Counted from the first letter of the stretch, positions 40,883 to 49,441 are shown. The stretch: 64,000 nt of DNA from JANNVK01 sp031414415 (GCA_031414415.1 JANNVK010000148.1:1-64000); one strand, 5' to 3'. Program-made: numbers and translations. Notes: a model not told the origin generated them from the sequence alone.

Positions 40883-42549
40883 CTTTCATTCTTTTCCTCA
40901 GTTAAAACAGGTTTAATCTTCTCTTTTTTCCCAAAAAATCTTTGTTTTGAGAGCTTTGAAAGTAGTTTTAAGTGTCCGAAAATCGTGCTTACCGTTTTCA
41001 TTTTTGAAAATCCAAACAAACGAACTTCTAAAACTGCAGGAAATTCGACAATTTTTCCGCCTGATAAGTCTAATCTTCCCAACATTTCCGCGACTCCAAG
41101 AAAACCTTTTTCCTCAATTGGCAGATTTACAACTGACGATTTTCGATAAACTCTGAAACAACTCGTAAACGTCGAAAGTTTTGTGTGCAAAGTTCTCGCG
41201 TAAAGAAACGACGCACCTTTTGAAAGAAATAAACGCCAACTTGGAACATTCCGCACGCCACCGTTTTTATGATAAGGCGAAGCTGTAACCATATCAACGC
41301 CATCAGTTAGCAACGGAACCATTTTCGCTAATTCGTGCGGATCGTAGGTGCAATCGCAATCCATTGAGCAGACAATTTCGGTTTTGGCTTCACGCAACCC
41401 TGTCATTATTCCAGCCGCAACGCCTTGATTTGATTCGTGTTTGACGATTTTGACATTTTCTTTTTTACCGAAAAGTTCGTGCAAAATATTCAGCGTATTA
41501 TCTTTGCTGCAATCATCAACAAAAATAAAATTTGGTTCATATTTTTCGCTCAATTCCTCTTCCACACTTCGCAGCGTATTGGCTAAATATGGCAAAGCAG
41601 CTTCTTCATTATAACAAGGAATGACGATTGTGATTGCAGATTGCGGATTGTGGATTGCGGATTTCTGAATTTCGACACGACTTCGGACTTCGGACTTTGG
41701 ACTTTGGACTTCGGCTTCGATTCCTAAAAACTCACTAACTGTTGTAAATCCATACTTTTGTAAGACTTCTTTGATAATCCATTCCATTTTGTCGAGCTTG
41801 CGATAATGGCGGATTTGATTAAATTTTGAAGCTGCGTTAATTCGCGGTTGTTCAGGATCAATTTCCCAAACGTGAAAATACATCACAAAAGGTTCTTCGT
41901 ATTTTTGCGTCCAATTTTTGACCAAATTCCGCATCAATGTATATGGAATTTGGCGGAAATAATTTCCGCCGGAAATTGGTAAAAGTCCGAAACCGATGTT
42001 GCGAGTTGAGTAAGGAAATTCCCAAATTGCTTTGCCGTTTGCGTGAATTTGATGTGAAAAACGTTTGTTTTTGTTGTCCTTTCGCGTTGGCAAAAAAGAT
42101 GCGTCATAAACAAATCCTTCTTCGGCTAAAACATCAAAAATCCACGAATCTTTTTCGTAATTTAACTTTTCCGCACTTCGATAACCGACAACTTTTTGCC
42201 CGCAAGCATTTTCTAACGCCTGATTTGTGCGACGCAAATCTTCACGAAATTCTTCGTTGGTTAAGTTCTTTAAACTGCGATGATAAAACCCACGAGATGC
42301 AACTTCGTGTCCGCGAGCAACAATTTCACGAATCAATTTCGGGTTTTGTTCGGCAATCCAACCAAGCACAAAAAAAGTGGCTTTAGTCTTTAGTTCGTCA
42401 AGTAAATCTAATGTTTTGAGTGTGTTGCGTTCGTAACGAGGCTCAAAATTTGCCCAATTTCGTTGCTGAATCAAATTTTCAAACGCACCGACATGAAAGT
42501 AATCTTCTACCAAAATTGTGAGTATATGATTTTGAGACTTATTTTCCAT
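40879..42549 (-). CDS. Fusion of DUF3473-type polysaccharide deacetylase and family-2 glycosyltransferase
   Basis: A 556-residue protein. Residues about 8-275 match the deacetylase of exosortase/PEP-CTERM polysaccharide loci (VEDYFHVGAFE, RNTLKTLDLLDELKTKATFFVLGW, PISGGNYFRQIPYTL, YFHVWEIDPEQPRIN). The family's DVED is LVED, its SHGxxH is SRGFYH and its GYRAP loop is GYRSAEK, so the deacetylase is probably inactive. A repeat-encoded linker follows (41632-41713). Residues about 305-530 are GT2 (TIVIPCYNEE, FIFVDDCSKDNT, MDCDCTYDP as DxD). Its ATG overlaps the epimerase stop by 11 bases. The GT likely extends a lipid-linked glycan. Confidence 0.87.
   Translation of the reverse strand: MENKSQNHILTILVEDYFHVGAFENLIQQRNWANFEPRYERNTLKTLDLLDELKTKATFFVLGWIAEQNPKLIREIVARGHEVASRGFYHRSLKNLTNEEFREDLRRTNQALENACGQKVVGYRSAEKLNYEKDSWIFDVLAEEGFVYDASFLPTRKDNKNKRFSHQIHANGKAIWEFPYSTRNIGFGLLPISGGNYFRQIPYTLMRNLVKNWTQKYEEPFVMYFHVWEIDPEQPRINAASKFNQIRHYRKLDKMEWIIKEVLQKYGFTTVSEFLGIEAEVQSPKSEVRSRVEIQKSAIHNPQSAITIVIPCYNEEAALPYLANTLRSVEEELSEKYEPNFIFVDDCSKDNTLNILHELFGKKENVKIVKHESNQGVAAGIMTGLREAKTEIVCSMDCDCTYDPHELAKMVPLLTDGVDMVTASPYHKNGGVRNVPSWRLFLSKGASFLYARTLHTKLSTFTSCFRVYRKSSVVNLPIEEKGFLGVAEMLGRLDLSGGKIVEFPAVLEVRLFGFSKMKTVSTIFGHLKLLSKLSKQRFFGKKEKIKPVLTEEKNER
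41632..41713. repeat. Two heptamer tracts encoding an interdomain linker
   Basis: GATTGCA, GATTGCG, GATTGTG, GATTGCG (41632-41659), then GACTTCG, GACTTCG, GACTTTG, GACTTTG, GACTTCG (41679-41713). Both are in frame inside the deacetylase-GT2 gene and encode a Ser/Pro/Gln-rich linker. Confidence 0.9.
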
Positions 42550-43657
42550 TAGCTAAAACTTCGGCGATTCGCGTTGCTGCTTTTCCGTCGCCGAAGGGAT
42601 TTTGAACTTTTTTCACGGATTTTATCCAAGTATCAACTCCGTAATTTTCTTCAAGAAGATTATACAATCGATTCGAATTTCCGCCTACCAGTTTTGCAAA
42701 TCTTGCCTCAATTGCTTCGGGTCTTTCGGTATTTTCGCGAAGAATTAATAAAGGTTTGCCCAAACTTGGTGCTTCTTCGTGAACGCCGCCAGAATCAGAA
42801 ACAATTAACCAGGCTTTTTTCATCAACGCAATGAAATCGTGATAATCCGTCGGTTCAATCAGAAAAACTCGTTCCTGTTCACCCAAAATTTCTTTAGTAA
42901 TAGTTTGAACATTCGGATTTGGATGAACGGGAAAAATGAGGCAAGTATCCTCACGCTTCTTAATAAAACAACTAATCGAGCGTAAATTCCCAGACATTGT
43001 TTCACCAAAACTTTCGCGACGATGAGTTGTGAGCAAAATTCGTTTTAAGCCTTTTGTCGATTCGATAAGATCAAGGAGTTTTTTGCTTGGCTCCCAGTTT
43101 TTAGCGATGAAATTGAGTGAATCTACAACAGGATTTCCCGTAACAAAAATTTTTTCCATCGGCACGCCTTCATTCATCAAATTTTTTCGATTTTTCTCGG
43201 TTGCTGCGAAATGAAAACTTGCTATTTTCGATATTAATTGCCGATTCATTTCTTCTGGAAAAGGAGAATTTATATCACCCGAACGCAATCCAGCCTCGAC
43301 GTGTGCAACCTTAATTTTGCGATTAAATCCGGCAAATGCACCTGCAAGTGCCGTTGTTGTATCGCCTTGAACAACTATTACGTCAGGTTTTTCTTTGTCA
43401 AGAATCGCGTCAAGCCTGTTTAAAACTTTACCCGCTATCATATTTGGTGTTTGATTGTTAGTCCCAACTTTTAAGTTATAATCAATTTTTAGATGAAATA
43501 TTTTCAAGAAAGGCTTGAGCAAAGTCGTGTGCTGATTTGAAGAAACAACGCAAGTTTCGATAGTTTGAATGGTTCGCAACGCAGCAATTACTGGTGCAAG
43601 TTTGATTACTTCCGGACGTGTTCCGAAAAGAATTAATATTTTTTGTTTTGCCTGCAT
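42539..43657 (-). CDS. Non-hydrolysing UDP-GlcNAc-type 2-epimerase (WecB/WbpI-like)
   Basis: About 372 residues from the ATG at 43657. The start ILILFGTRPEVIKLAPVIAAL is diagnostic. QGDTTTALAGAFAGF, VAHVEAGLRSGD, FPEEMNRQLIS and SDSGGVHEEAPSLGKPLLILRENTERPEA are all family blocks. WecB makes UDP-ManNAc from UDP-GlcNAc; WbpI acts on UDP-GlcNAc3NAcA. With WbpB-, WbpE- and WbpD-like genes downstream, the second is attractive, but the sequence alone does not decide. It is the first gene of the minus-strand polysaccharide run. An in-frame TTG at 43672 is less likely. Confidence 0.92.
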   Translation of the reverse strand: MQAKQKILILFGTRPEVIKLAPVIAALRTIQTIETCVVSSNQHTTLLKPFLKIFHLKIDYNLKVGTNNQTPNMIAGKVLNRLDAILDKEKPDVIVVQGDTTTALAGAFAGFNRKIKVAHVEAGLRSGDINSPFPEEMNRQLISKIASFHFAATEKNRKNLMNEGVPMEKIFVTGNPVVDSLNFIAKNWEPSKKLLDLIESTKGLKRILLTTHRRESFGETMSGNLRSISCFIKKREDTCLIFPVHPNPNVQTITKEILGEQERVFLIEPTDYHDFIALMKKAWLIVSDSGGVHEEAPSLGKPLLILRENTERPEAIEARFAKLVGGNSNRLYNLLEENYGVDTWIKSVKKVQNPFGDGKAATRIAEVLANGK

Positions 43658-43710
43658 ATTATAAGATTTCAAAGCAATAAATTTTTGATTTTAGTTTGAA
43701 TATTAGACGC

Positions 43711-43757
43711 AAAAAAAAACACAATTTGCAAGATAATCGGCAAATTGTGCTTTTTTT
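43711..43757 (-). terminator. Intrinsic terminator after fdxA
   Basis: CACAATTTGC (43720-43729) and GCAAATTGTG (43740-43749) form a perfect 10-bp stem with a 10-base loop. A nine-base T run follows on the minus strand; a seven-base T run follows on the plus strand, so it can work in both directions. Confidence 0.85.
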
Positions 43758-43774
43758 AAGATTTTCAAATTTGT

Positions 43775-44071
43775 TTATTCTGGCGAACCTTTGCACCCAC
43801 TCGCAAAAAGTGCAGGTTGTTTTGTGCTGATAATCGGATAATTTTCAGCTTCGGCATTTAATTCTGTCCATTCTGCATATTCTTCGGGCAGCGACATATC
43901 TGAAAAAATAGCTTCGACAGGACATTCCGGCAAGCAAGCATCGCAGTCGATGCAGTTATCCGGATTAATATAAAGTCGATCAGTAAGTTCGTGAAAAGCC
44001 TCGACCGGGCAAACCGCCGCACAATCGGTGTATTTACATTCCACACAAGGTTCAGTTACGATATAGGTCAT
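43775..44071 (-). CDS. fdxA: Seven-iron ferredoxin
   Basis: A 98-residue ferredoxin of the FdxA type. The first cluster region is YIVTEPCVECKYTDCAAVCPVEAF, here with C-x2-C-x4-C-x3-CP spacing. The second is CIDCDACLPECPVEAI, a standard [4Fe-4S] set. A C-terminal tail (LPEEYAEWTELNAE) matches the family. It carries electrons in the cytosol; the partner is unknown. It has its own promoter (44107-44134), a GAGGAG site 11 bases before the ATG and a strong terminator, so it is a single-gene unit divergent from glpX. Confidence 0.93.
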   Translation of the reverse strand: MTYIVTEPCVECKYTDCAAVCPVEAFHELTDRLYINPDNCIDCDACLPECPVEAIFSDMSLPEEYAEWTELNAEAENYPIISTKQPALFASGCKGSPE

Positions 44072-44106
44072 TCTAAAAAAATCTCCTCACACGTTTAAAA
44101 GAAAAA

Positions 44107-44134
44107 ATATTACTATAAAAGGATAACTTGTCAA
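44107..44134 (-). promoter_or_regulatory. Sigma-70 promoter of fdxA
   Basis: On the minus strand TTGACA (44134-44129), a 16-base spacer and TAATAT (44112-44107) lie 36 bases before the fdxA ATG. Confidence 0.65.
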
Positions 44135-44150
44135 TTGAGCATAGACAAGT
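44126..44150. promoter_or_regulatory. Dyad in the fdxA-glpX divergent region
   Basis: ACTTGTC (44126-44132) and GACAAGT (44144-44150) are perfect inverted half-sites 11 bases apart. The left half overlaps the fdxA -35 box. A possible glpX -10 (TAGAAT, 44153-44158) follows on the plus strand. An operator shared by the two genes is plausible; no regulator is encoded nearby. Confidence 0.4.
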
Positions 44151-44202
44151 GTTAGAATGCCATCATCAAATTTATTGAAACTTTTTTGGGAAAATAACAA
44201 AT

Positions 44203-45237
44203 ATGAAAGCAGAACGCGAATTAGCGATGGATTTTTTGAGAGTTTGTGAGGCAGCCGCAATTGAATCTGCCCGAACAATGGGGCAAGGCGATCGTAAACA
44301 CAGCGATCACGTTGCGGTTGAAGCAATGCGGGAAGTAATGGACACGGTTCCGATGCGTGGACGAATCGTCATCGGCGAAGGCGAACGCGACGAAGCTCCG
44401 ATGCTTTATATCGGCGAAGAACTCGGCGGAAAACAGTTTTCCGATGAAGTGCGTGCAACTTTTCCTGAGGTTGACATCGCCGTTGATCCGCTTGAAGGAA
44501 CAAATCTTTGTGCGTTAGGAGCAAATAATGCGATTGCGGTTTTGGCTGCAGCCGAACGTGGCGGATTGCTCAATGCACCAGATATTTACATGGATAAAAT
44601 CGTTGTCGGACCTTCGTGTCGCGGTGCGATCGATATTGACGCTCCGGTTAAACAAAATTTAAAAGCAATTGCACGTTCTCTGAATCGCGACATCGAAGAT
44701 TTGACTGTAATGTGTCTCGACCGAAGTCGGCATCGCCAATTAGTTGCAGATGTTCGTGCGGCTGGAGCGAGAATTCGTTTGATTTCTGATGGCGATTTGT
44801 CTGCCGGAATTTCGGCGGCAGTTGCCGGAACTAATATTCACGCATTGATGGGAATTGGCGGAGCACCGGAAGGCGTAATTACTGCCGCTGCAATGAAGTG
44901 TTTGAATGGCGAAATTCAAGCAAGATTAGTTTTTGATTGGGAAAAACTTGATGTCGATAAATCCAAAATTCCTGCACCTGATGTTGTCATGAAACGTTTG
45001 AAAAAGATGGGAATTACTGATCCAAATAAAATTTACGACACCAACGATTTAGCTCCTGGAAAGAAAATTATTTTCGCCGCAACTGGCGTAACTGATGGTT
45101 CTCTACTTCGCGGCGTAAGATTTTTTGGCACCGGAAAACGCACTCATTCGTTGGTTATGACAACTGAAACGAGAAATATCAGATTTGTTGATACAGTTCA
45201 CGTTGAAGGCGGACCGGACGCAGTTATCCGCTTCTAA
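44203..45237 (+). CDS. glpX: Class II fructose-1,6-bisphosphatase
   Basis: A 344-residue GlpX-type enzyme: RGRIVIGEGERDEAPMLYIG, DPLEGTNLCALGANNAIAVL (metal-binding Asp/Glu), CLDRSRH, GGAPEGVITAAAMKCLNG, and a late GSLLRGVRFFG. It converts fructose-1,6-bisphosphate to fructose-6-phosphate in gluconeogenesis. The stop is followed at once by the DUF2085 ATG (TAAAATG, one base apart). It is divergent from fdxA with a 131-base shared region. Confidence 0.95.
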   Translation: MKAERELAMDFLRVCEAAAIESARTMGQGDRKHSDHVAVEAMREVMDTVPMRGRIVIGEGERDEAPMLYIGEELGGKQFSDEVRATFPEVDIAVDPLEGTNLCALGANNAIAVLAAAERGGLLNAPDIYMDKIVVGPSCRGAIDIDAPVKQNLKAIARSLNRDIEDLTVMCLDRSRHRQLVADVRAAGARIRLISDGDLSAGISAAVAGTNIHALMGIGGAPEGVITAAAMKCLNGEIQARLVFDWEKLDVDKSKIPAPDVVMKRLKKMGITDPNKIYDTNDLAPGKKIIFAATGVTDGSLLRGVRFFGTGKRTHSLVMTTETRNIRFVDTVHVEGGPDAVIRF

Positions 45238-45238
45238 A

Positions 45239-45781
45239 ATGAAACTTTCAGCAGAAAATTATACGCCGCAAAATCACATTGAAAAACTGAGGAAGCGTGC
45301 GTATTTTTCGTGGTTTATTGCCACTGTCTTGGTGCTGATTTGGCTTTTATTAATCATTTCAGCACCAATGTTTGAAGCCTCAGAAAACCAAATAATTTCT
45401 CAACCAATTTATAAATTTTTCAGCTTTATTTGTCATCAAATTGATAACCGTTCATTTCACATTGTTGCACATAAATTTGGTGTTTGTTCGCGTTGTTTTG
45501 GAGTTTACGTTGGACTTTTTGCGGGAATTATAATCTATCCAATATTTCGAAAAATTGAAGAAAATGAACCTTTACCGCGAATTTGGCTTTTTCTCGCGAT
45601 GATTCCTATCGGCATTGATTGGACGCTCGGTTATTTTAATATTTGGGAAAACACACACCTTTCACGGCTTATTACCGGAGCAATTCTCGGCATAGCTTGC
45701 GGCGTATTTCTGCTCCCTGCTTTCGCCGATATTAATCAATTATTACTCGCTCGAAATCGCAAAACCAAAAGCAAAAATTAG
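45239..45781 (+). CDS. DUF2085 membrane protein
   Basis: About 180 residues with four hydrophobic segments and the DUF2085 signature FICHQIDNRSFHIVAHKFGVCSRCFGVYVG (split: ICHQIDNRSF and VCSRCFGVYVG). The two Cys-rich pieces could bind metal, but the function is unknown. I chose the ATG at 45239, one base after the glpX stop, over an earlier in-frame start inside glpX. It is probably translated from the glpX transcript. Confidence 0.88.
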   Translation: MKLSAENYTPQNHIEKLRKRAYFSWFIATVLVLIWLLLIISAPMFEASENQIISQPIYKFFSFICHQIDNRSFHIVAHKFGVCSRCFGVYVGLFAGIIIYPIFRKIEENEPLPRIWLFLAMIPIGIDWTLGYFNIWENTHLSRLITGAILGIACGVFLLPAFADINQLLLARNRKTKSKN

Positions 45782-45847
45782 GCTTGTTGTTTTTGATACT
45801 AATGTTATAGACTTATGACAAATTTAACCAAATTTGGAGCAACGTTC

Positions 45848-47644
45848 ATGGATAAAATTACGCTTGATATTTTAGAAAACGCCCTTCGTAATGCACGCGA
45901 GGAAATGGACACGGTTCTTTTTCGTTCGGCGATGTCGCCGGTCATTCGCGAACAACACGATGGCTTTCCGATGATTTGTCATCCTGATGGGCGTATGGTT
46001 GTCGGTCAATTTGGCTCGCATATTTCTGGTTTTGTAAAAAATTGGAAACGCGGAATCAACGAAGGCGACGTTTTCCTTGTTTCTGATCCTTATTCCTGTG
46101 GCGGTGCGATTTCGCATATCAACGACTGGCTTGTGATGATGCCAATTTTCCACGAAGGCGAAATGGTCGGTTGGGGTTCGCAATTTGGTCACACGATTGA
46201 CATGGGCGGACCAGTTTCCGGTAGTTTGCCAACTGATGCTGACACAATTTTTGGTGAAGGAACTAGAATTCCGCCGGTAAAACTTTACGACAAAGGTGTA
46301 CTCAACGAAGATTTGCTCGATTTAATTCTCGCAAATTCTCGCGTTCCGACAATGAATTATTTCGATTTGATGGCGATTGTCGCGGCTTGCAAAACAGCTG
46401 ATAAACGTGTCAAAGAAATGTGCGAAAGATTTGGGAAAGACACTTATTTAGAAGGTTTGGAAGCTCTTTTGCAACGAACGCACGACGCAATGAGCCAGCT
46501 AATTGTGATGTGTTTACCTGAAGAACCGCTCGAATTTGAAGATTATATCGACGACGATGGACGCGGAAACGGTCCATATAAAATGAAGCTCACAATTTAT
46601 CGCAAAGGAAACGAGGCGTATTTTGATTGGACGGGAACTGACCCGCAGGCTCCGGGACCGATAAATTTTTATCTCAATGAAGAGATGTTCAAAATGTTCA
46701 TTGGCGTTTATTTGATTATGGTTTTTGATCCGCAGATTTTGTTTAATGACGGCTTTTATCCGCTCTTGCACGTTACAATTCCAGAGAAATCTCTATTAAA
46801 TCCCGAATTTCCGGCAGCACTCGGTTGTCGAACACACGCTCTAACTCGTTTATTTGACGTGCTTGGCGGTGCGTTAGGCAAAGGAGCACCAGAACTTTCA
46901 ACCGCGGCTGGCTACGGAACATCTCCATATTTGCTCTACAACGGACACGATGAAAACGGCGAGTTTTTCCACCTGATGGAAATAACTTATGGCGGAATTC
47001 CGGGCAGACCTGTCGGCGATGGAATGGACGCACACTCTTGGTGGCCACTTTTTGAAAATATTCCGACTGAATATCTCGAAAGCTATTATCCGATTACAGT
47101 TATGGAATATGGCAGCTTAATGGATTCGGGCGGTGCAGGTTTTCATCGCGGCGGAAATGCGGTTCACAAAGTTTATCGTTTCGATGTTGATGGCGAAATT
47201 GCAATTCACGACGACCGAGATCGCTCGGAACCTTGGGGAATTATGGGCGGACTGCAAGGTGCAAAATCTACAAAAGAACTTATTCGGATTGATGGAACTC
47301 GCGAAAATCTTCCGTCAAAAATCTCTCGTGTGCCTGTCAAAGCTGGCGATGTTTTGATTTATCGAACGGCTGGCGGTGGTGGTTGGAAAGATCCATTTGA
47401 TCGCCCGAGCGAGAAAGTTTTCAGCGATGTGCGAAATGGTTTGGTCTCAATCGAAAAAGCAAAATCAGATTACGGAGTTGTTTTAGACGCAAAAACATTG
47501 GCGATTGACGAATCTGCAACCGAGAAATTACGCGGCGAAATGCGTGAAAGTCGTGGCGAATTTCCTCTATTTTCAATCGGTCCAGTGCCGGAAGCAATCG
47601 GAGTTGTGGCAACTTGGGGCAAATCTTCGGCGGCGGCAAACTAA
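45848..47644 (+). CDS. Hydantoinase B/oxoprolinase-family protein
   Basis: About 598 residues. I prefer the ATG at 45848 (GGAG 8 bases upstream) over 45815. The family blocks are ITLDILENALRNAREEMDTVLFRSAMSPVIREQHD, split here as LDILENALRNAREEMD and SPVIREQHDGF, then GQFGSHISGFV, SDPYSCGGAISHINDW and SGGAGFHRGGNAVHKVY. HyuB subunits usually pair with HyuA for ATP-driven hydrolysis of hydantoins or oxoproline, or with acetone carboxylase subunits. No HyuA is in the window. The substrate is unknown. Confidence 0.88.
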   Translation: MDKITLDILENALRNAREEMDTVLFRSAMSPVIREQHDGFPMICHPDGRMVVGQFGSHISGFVKNWKRGINEGDVFLVSDPYSCGGAISHINDWLVMMPIFHEGEMVGWGSQFGHTIDMGGPVSGSLPTDADTIFGEGTRIPPVKLYDKGVLNEDLLDLILANSRVPTMNYFDLMAIVAACKTADKRVKEMCERFGKDTYLEGLEALLQRTHDAMSQLIVMCLPEEPLEFEDYIDDDGRGNGPYKMKLTIYRKGNEAYFDWTGTDPQAPGPINFYLNEEMFKMFIGVYLIMVFDPQILFNDGFYPLLHVTIPEKSLLNPEFPAALGCRTHALTRLFDVLGGALGKGAPELSTAAGYGTSPYLLYNGHDENGEFFHLMEITYGGIPGRPVGDGMDAHSWWPLFENIPTEYLESYYPITVMEYGSLMDSGGAGFHRGGNAVHKVYRFDVDGEIAIHDDRDRSEPWGIMGGLQGAKSTKELIRIDGTRENLPSKISRVPVKAGDVLIYRTAGGGGWKDPFDRPSEKVFSDVRNGLVSIEKAKSDYGVVLDAKTLAIDESATEKLRGEMRESRGEFPLFSIGPVPEAIGVVATWGKSSAAAN

Positions 47645-47650
47645 ATCTTT

Positions 47651-47760
47651 TTAGCCACGAATTAACACGAAAAGACACGAATTTTTTAATGAATTAAAAC
47701 AGCTTATTCACTTCTAACAGTCTTTCTTATTCGTGTTAATTCGTGAAATTCGTGGCTAAA
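47651..47760. repeat. Palindromic TTAGCCAC element, CACGAA type
   Basis: The left end TTAGCCACGAATTAACACGA (from 47651) and the right end TTCGTGAAATTCGTGGCTAA (to 47759) are inverted, about 32 bp each, around a 46-base centre. It lies directly after the hydantoinase gene. Confidence 0.85.
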
Positions 47761-47837
47761 ACATCCTATGTCGGATATTATCCACAAAGACTACTCTAAT
47801 CGGAGATTTAGTTGTTGTGTCGTTGATAAAAAAATAT

Positions 47838-47928
47838 TTAGCCACGAATTAACACGAAAAGACACGAATAAAACAAAGAAAAACCAATCAAAATTTTCGT
47901 GAAAATTTGTGTAAATTCGTGGCTAAAA
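47838..47928. repeat. Palindromic TTAGCCAC element, CACGAA type, second copy
   Basis: The left end TTAGCCACGAATTAACACGA (from 47838) and the right end GTGTAAATTCGTGGCTAAAA (to 47928) are inverted, total 91 bp. It ends seven bases before the Dam gene stop. Between this and the preceding copy, 47761-47837 holds nothing recognisable. Confidence 0.85.
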
Positions 47929-47934
47929 ATTTGT

Positions 47935-48729
47935 CTAAAAATTTGTAATGATGAGTTCATTAGCTTCTTGATTTGAGGTTTTTTTGACATTTCGCATTCC
48001 GTAAGCAAATTGGATTGGCGAAATTTTGGCAAACGAGAAAAGTTCGCGGATGTATTCACAATCGTCTAAAGTTATTAGCCATCTGTGTTTACAAGATTTC
48101 ATCACTTTGGCAAAATGTTTGTGATTGAAATTTGAATGCAGATTTCCTTTCTTTCCATATAGTTTTGAATTTATGGCTGAAAAATACGGCGGGTCAAGAT
48201 AAATAAAAACGTTTTCGCCATCAGCGAGAACAATTTTTTCATAATCAAGATTAGTAATTTCAACATTTTCGAGCAACTTTTGTGTCGGTTTCAAACGCTC
48301 AATGCTGCTCGTTGTAAAGCGACCTTGAAAAGCTGATTCGCTAAAACCGCCGCTTTGCGATGTGCCTGAAAAAGTGATTCGATTGAGAATAAAAAAAGCA
48401 GTTGCAGTTTCTAAGTCGTTGACGTTACTACGTTTATCTTTAAGAAATTGATAAAGTTTTTTACCGTCTGCGAAAGCTGATTTCATCTCGGTAACTTTTT
48501 CAATCATTGTAACGACATCACTTTGCGTCTGTTGCCAAAATTTGAAAAGTTCAATATAAGCGTCATTTATCCAAAACTTTTTATTTGAAAATTGTTGCTT
48601 TGTTTCGATGAAAACTGAGCCACCACCAAGAAATGGTTCACGATATTCGTCAAAATTTGGAAATTGACTCACTAAATATTTTGCAATCCGGCTTTTTCCT
48701 CCTGGATAACGCAAAGGACTTTTTATCAT
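47935..48729 (-). CDS. DNA adenine methyltransferase, D12 class (Dam/M.DpnII-like)
   Basis: About 264 residues from the ATG at 48729. Motif X is KSPLRYPGGKSRIAKYL, motif I REPFLGGGSVFIETK, and motif IV IYLDPPYFSA. The family methylates adenine N6, often in GATC. No restriction gene is adjacent, so it is an orphan or remnant. It is bounded on its downstream side by two palindromic elements, and its gene start faces the Uma2 gene 63 bases away. Sequence specificity cannot be read from here. Confidence 0.9.
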   Translation of the reverse strand: MIKSPLRYPGGKSRIAKYLVSQFPNFDEYREPFLGGGSVFIETKQQFSNKKFWINDAYIELFKFWQQTQSDVVTMIEKVTEMKSAFADGKKLYQFLKDKRSNVNDLETATAFFILNRITFSGTSQSGGFSESAFQGRFTTSSIERLKPTQKLLENVEITNLDYEKIVLADGENVFIYLDPPYFSAINSKLYGKKGNLHSNFNHKHFAKVMKSCKHRWLITLDDCEYIRELFSFAKISPIQFAYGMRNVKKTSNQEANELIITNF

Positions 48730-48792
48730 TTTTTGTTCCAAAACTACATAATTTCGTTTAGAATAAAACAAATAAATTGCGAGGTAAATTGT

Positions 48793-49428
48793 ATGTCAGC
48801 AGTAATTGATAAAATTGAAGAAAACACAGACTTTGGGACTGGTTTTTATGACAAAGTTTTTCCAATCTCTCTAAAAATAAACACCAAATCTTGGTCGAAT
48901 GATGAGTATTTTAATTTTTGCCAAGAGAATAAGGACTTGCGAATTGAGACAAATAAAGATGGGGATTTGATTATTATGCCACCAACAGGAGCAGAAACTG
49001 GAGATAAAAATGCTGAGTTGACTACCCAACTTAGAAATTGGGCGAAAAAGAATGGAAAGGGAAAAACTTTTGATTCAAGCACTGAATTTGAACTGCCAAG
49101 TGGAGCAAAGAAATCACCTGATGCTTCGTGGATTTTGAAAGACAAATATTCTGTTTTAACTCAAAAAGAACGAGACGGTTTTCCGCCAATTTGCCCTGAT
49201 TTCGTTATCGAATTACGTTCGAAAACTGACAGATTAAAACCGATTCAGGCAAAAATGACTGAATATATTGAAAATGGTGTGCGACTCGGTTGGTTGGTTG
49301 ATCCATACAAAAAACAAGTCCATATTTATCGCAAAAATGGTGAAATTGAGATTTTAGAAAACCCTAAGATTGTTTCCGGTGAAGATGTTTTAGAGGGATT
49401 TGAATTAGATTTAGACGAAATTTTTTAG
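48793..49428 (+). CDS. Uma2 family (DUF820) putative endonuclease
   Basis: About 211 residues from the ATG at 48793 (GAGGT 7 bases upstream). The active-site spacing is complete: GAKKSPDASWILK (Asp), CPDFVIELRSKTD (Glu) and KMTEYIENGVRLGWLVDPYKKQVHIYRK. It belongs to the longer Uma2 subgroup with the start NTKSWSNDEYFNFCQEN. This is the most canonical of the three Uma2 genes here. It is divergent from the Dam gene. Confidence 0.9.
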   Translation: MSAVIDKIEENTDFGTGFYDKVFPISLKINTKSWSNDEYFNFCQENKDLRIETNKDGDLIIMPPTGAETGDKNAELTTQLRNWAKKNGKGKTFDSSTEFELPSGAKKSPDASWILKDKYSVLTQKERDGFPPICPDFVIELRSKTDRLKPIQAKMTEYIENGVRLGWLVDPYKKQVHIYRKNGEIEILENPKIVSGEDVLEGFELDLDEIF

Positions 49429-49441
49429 AATGTATGGAGTC

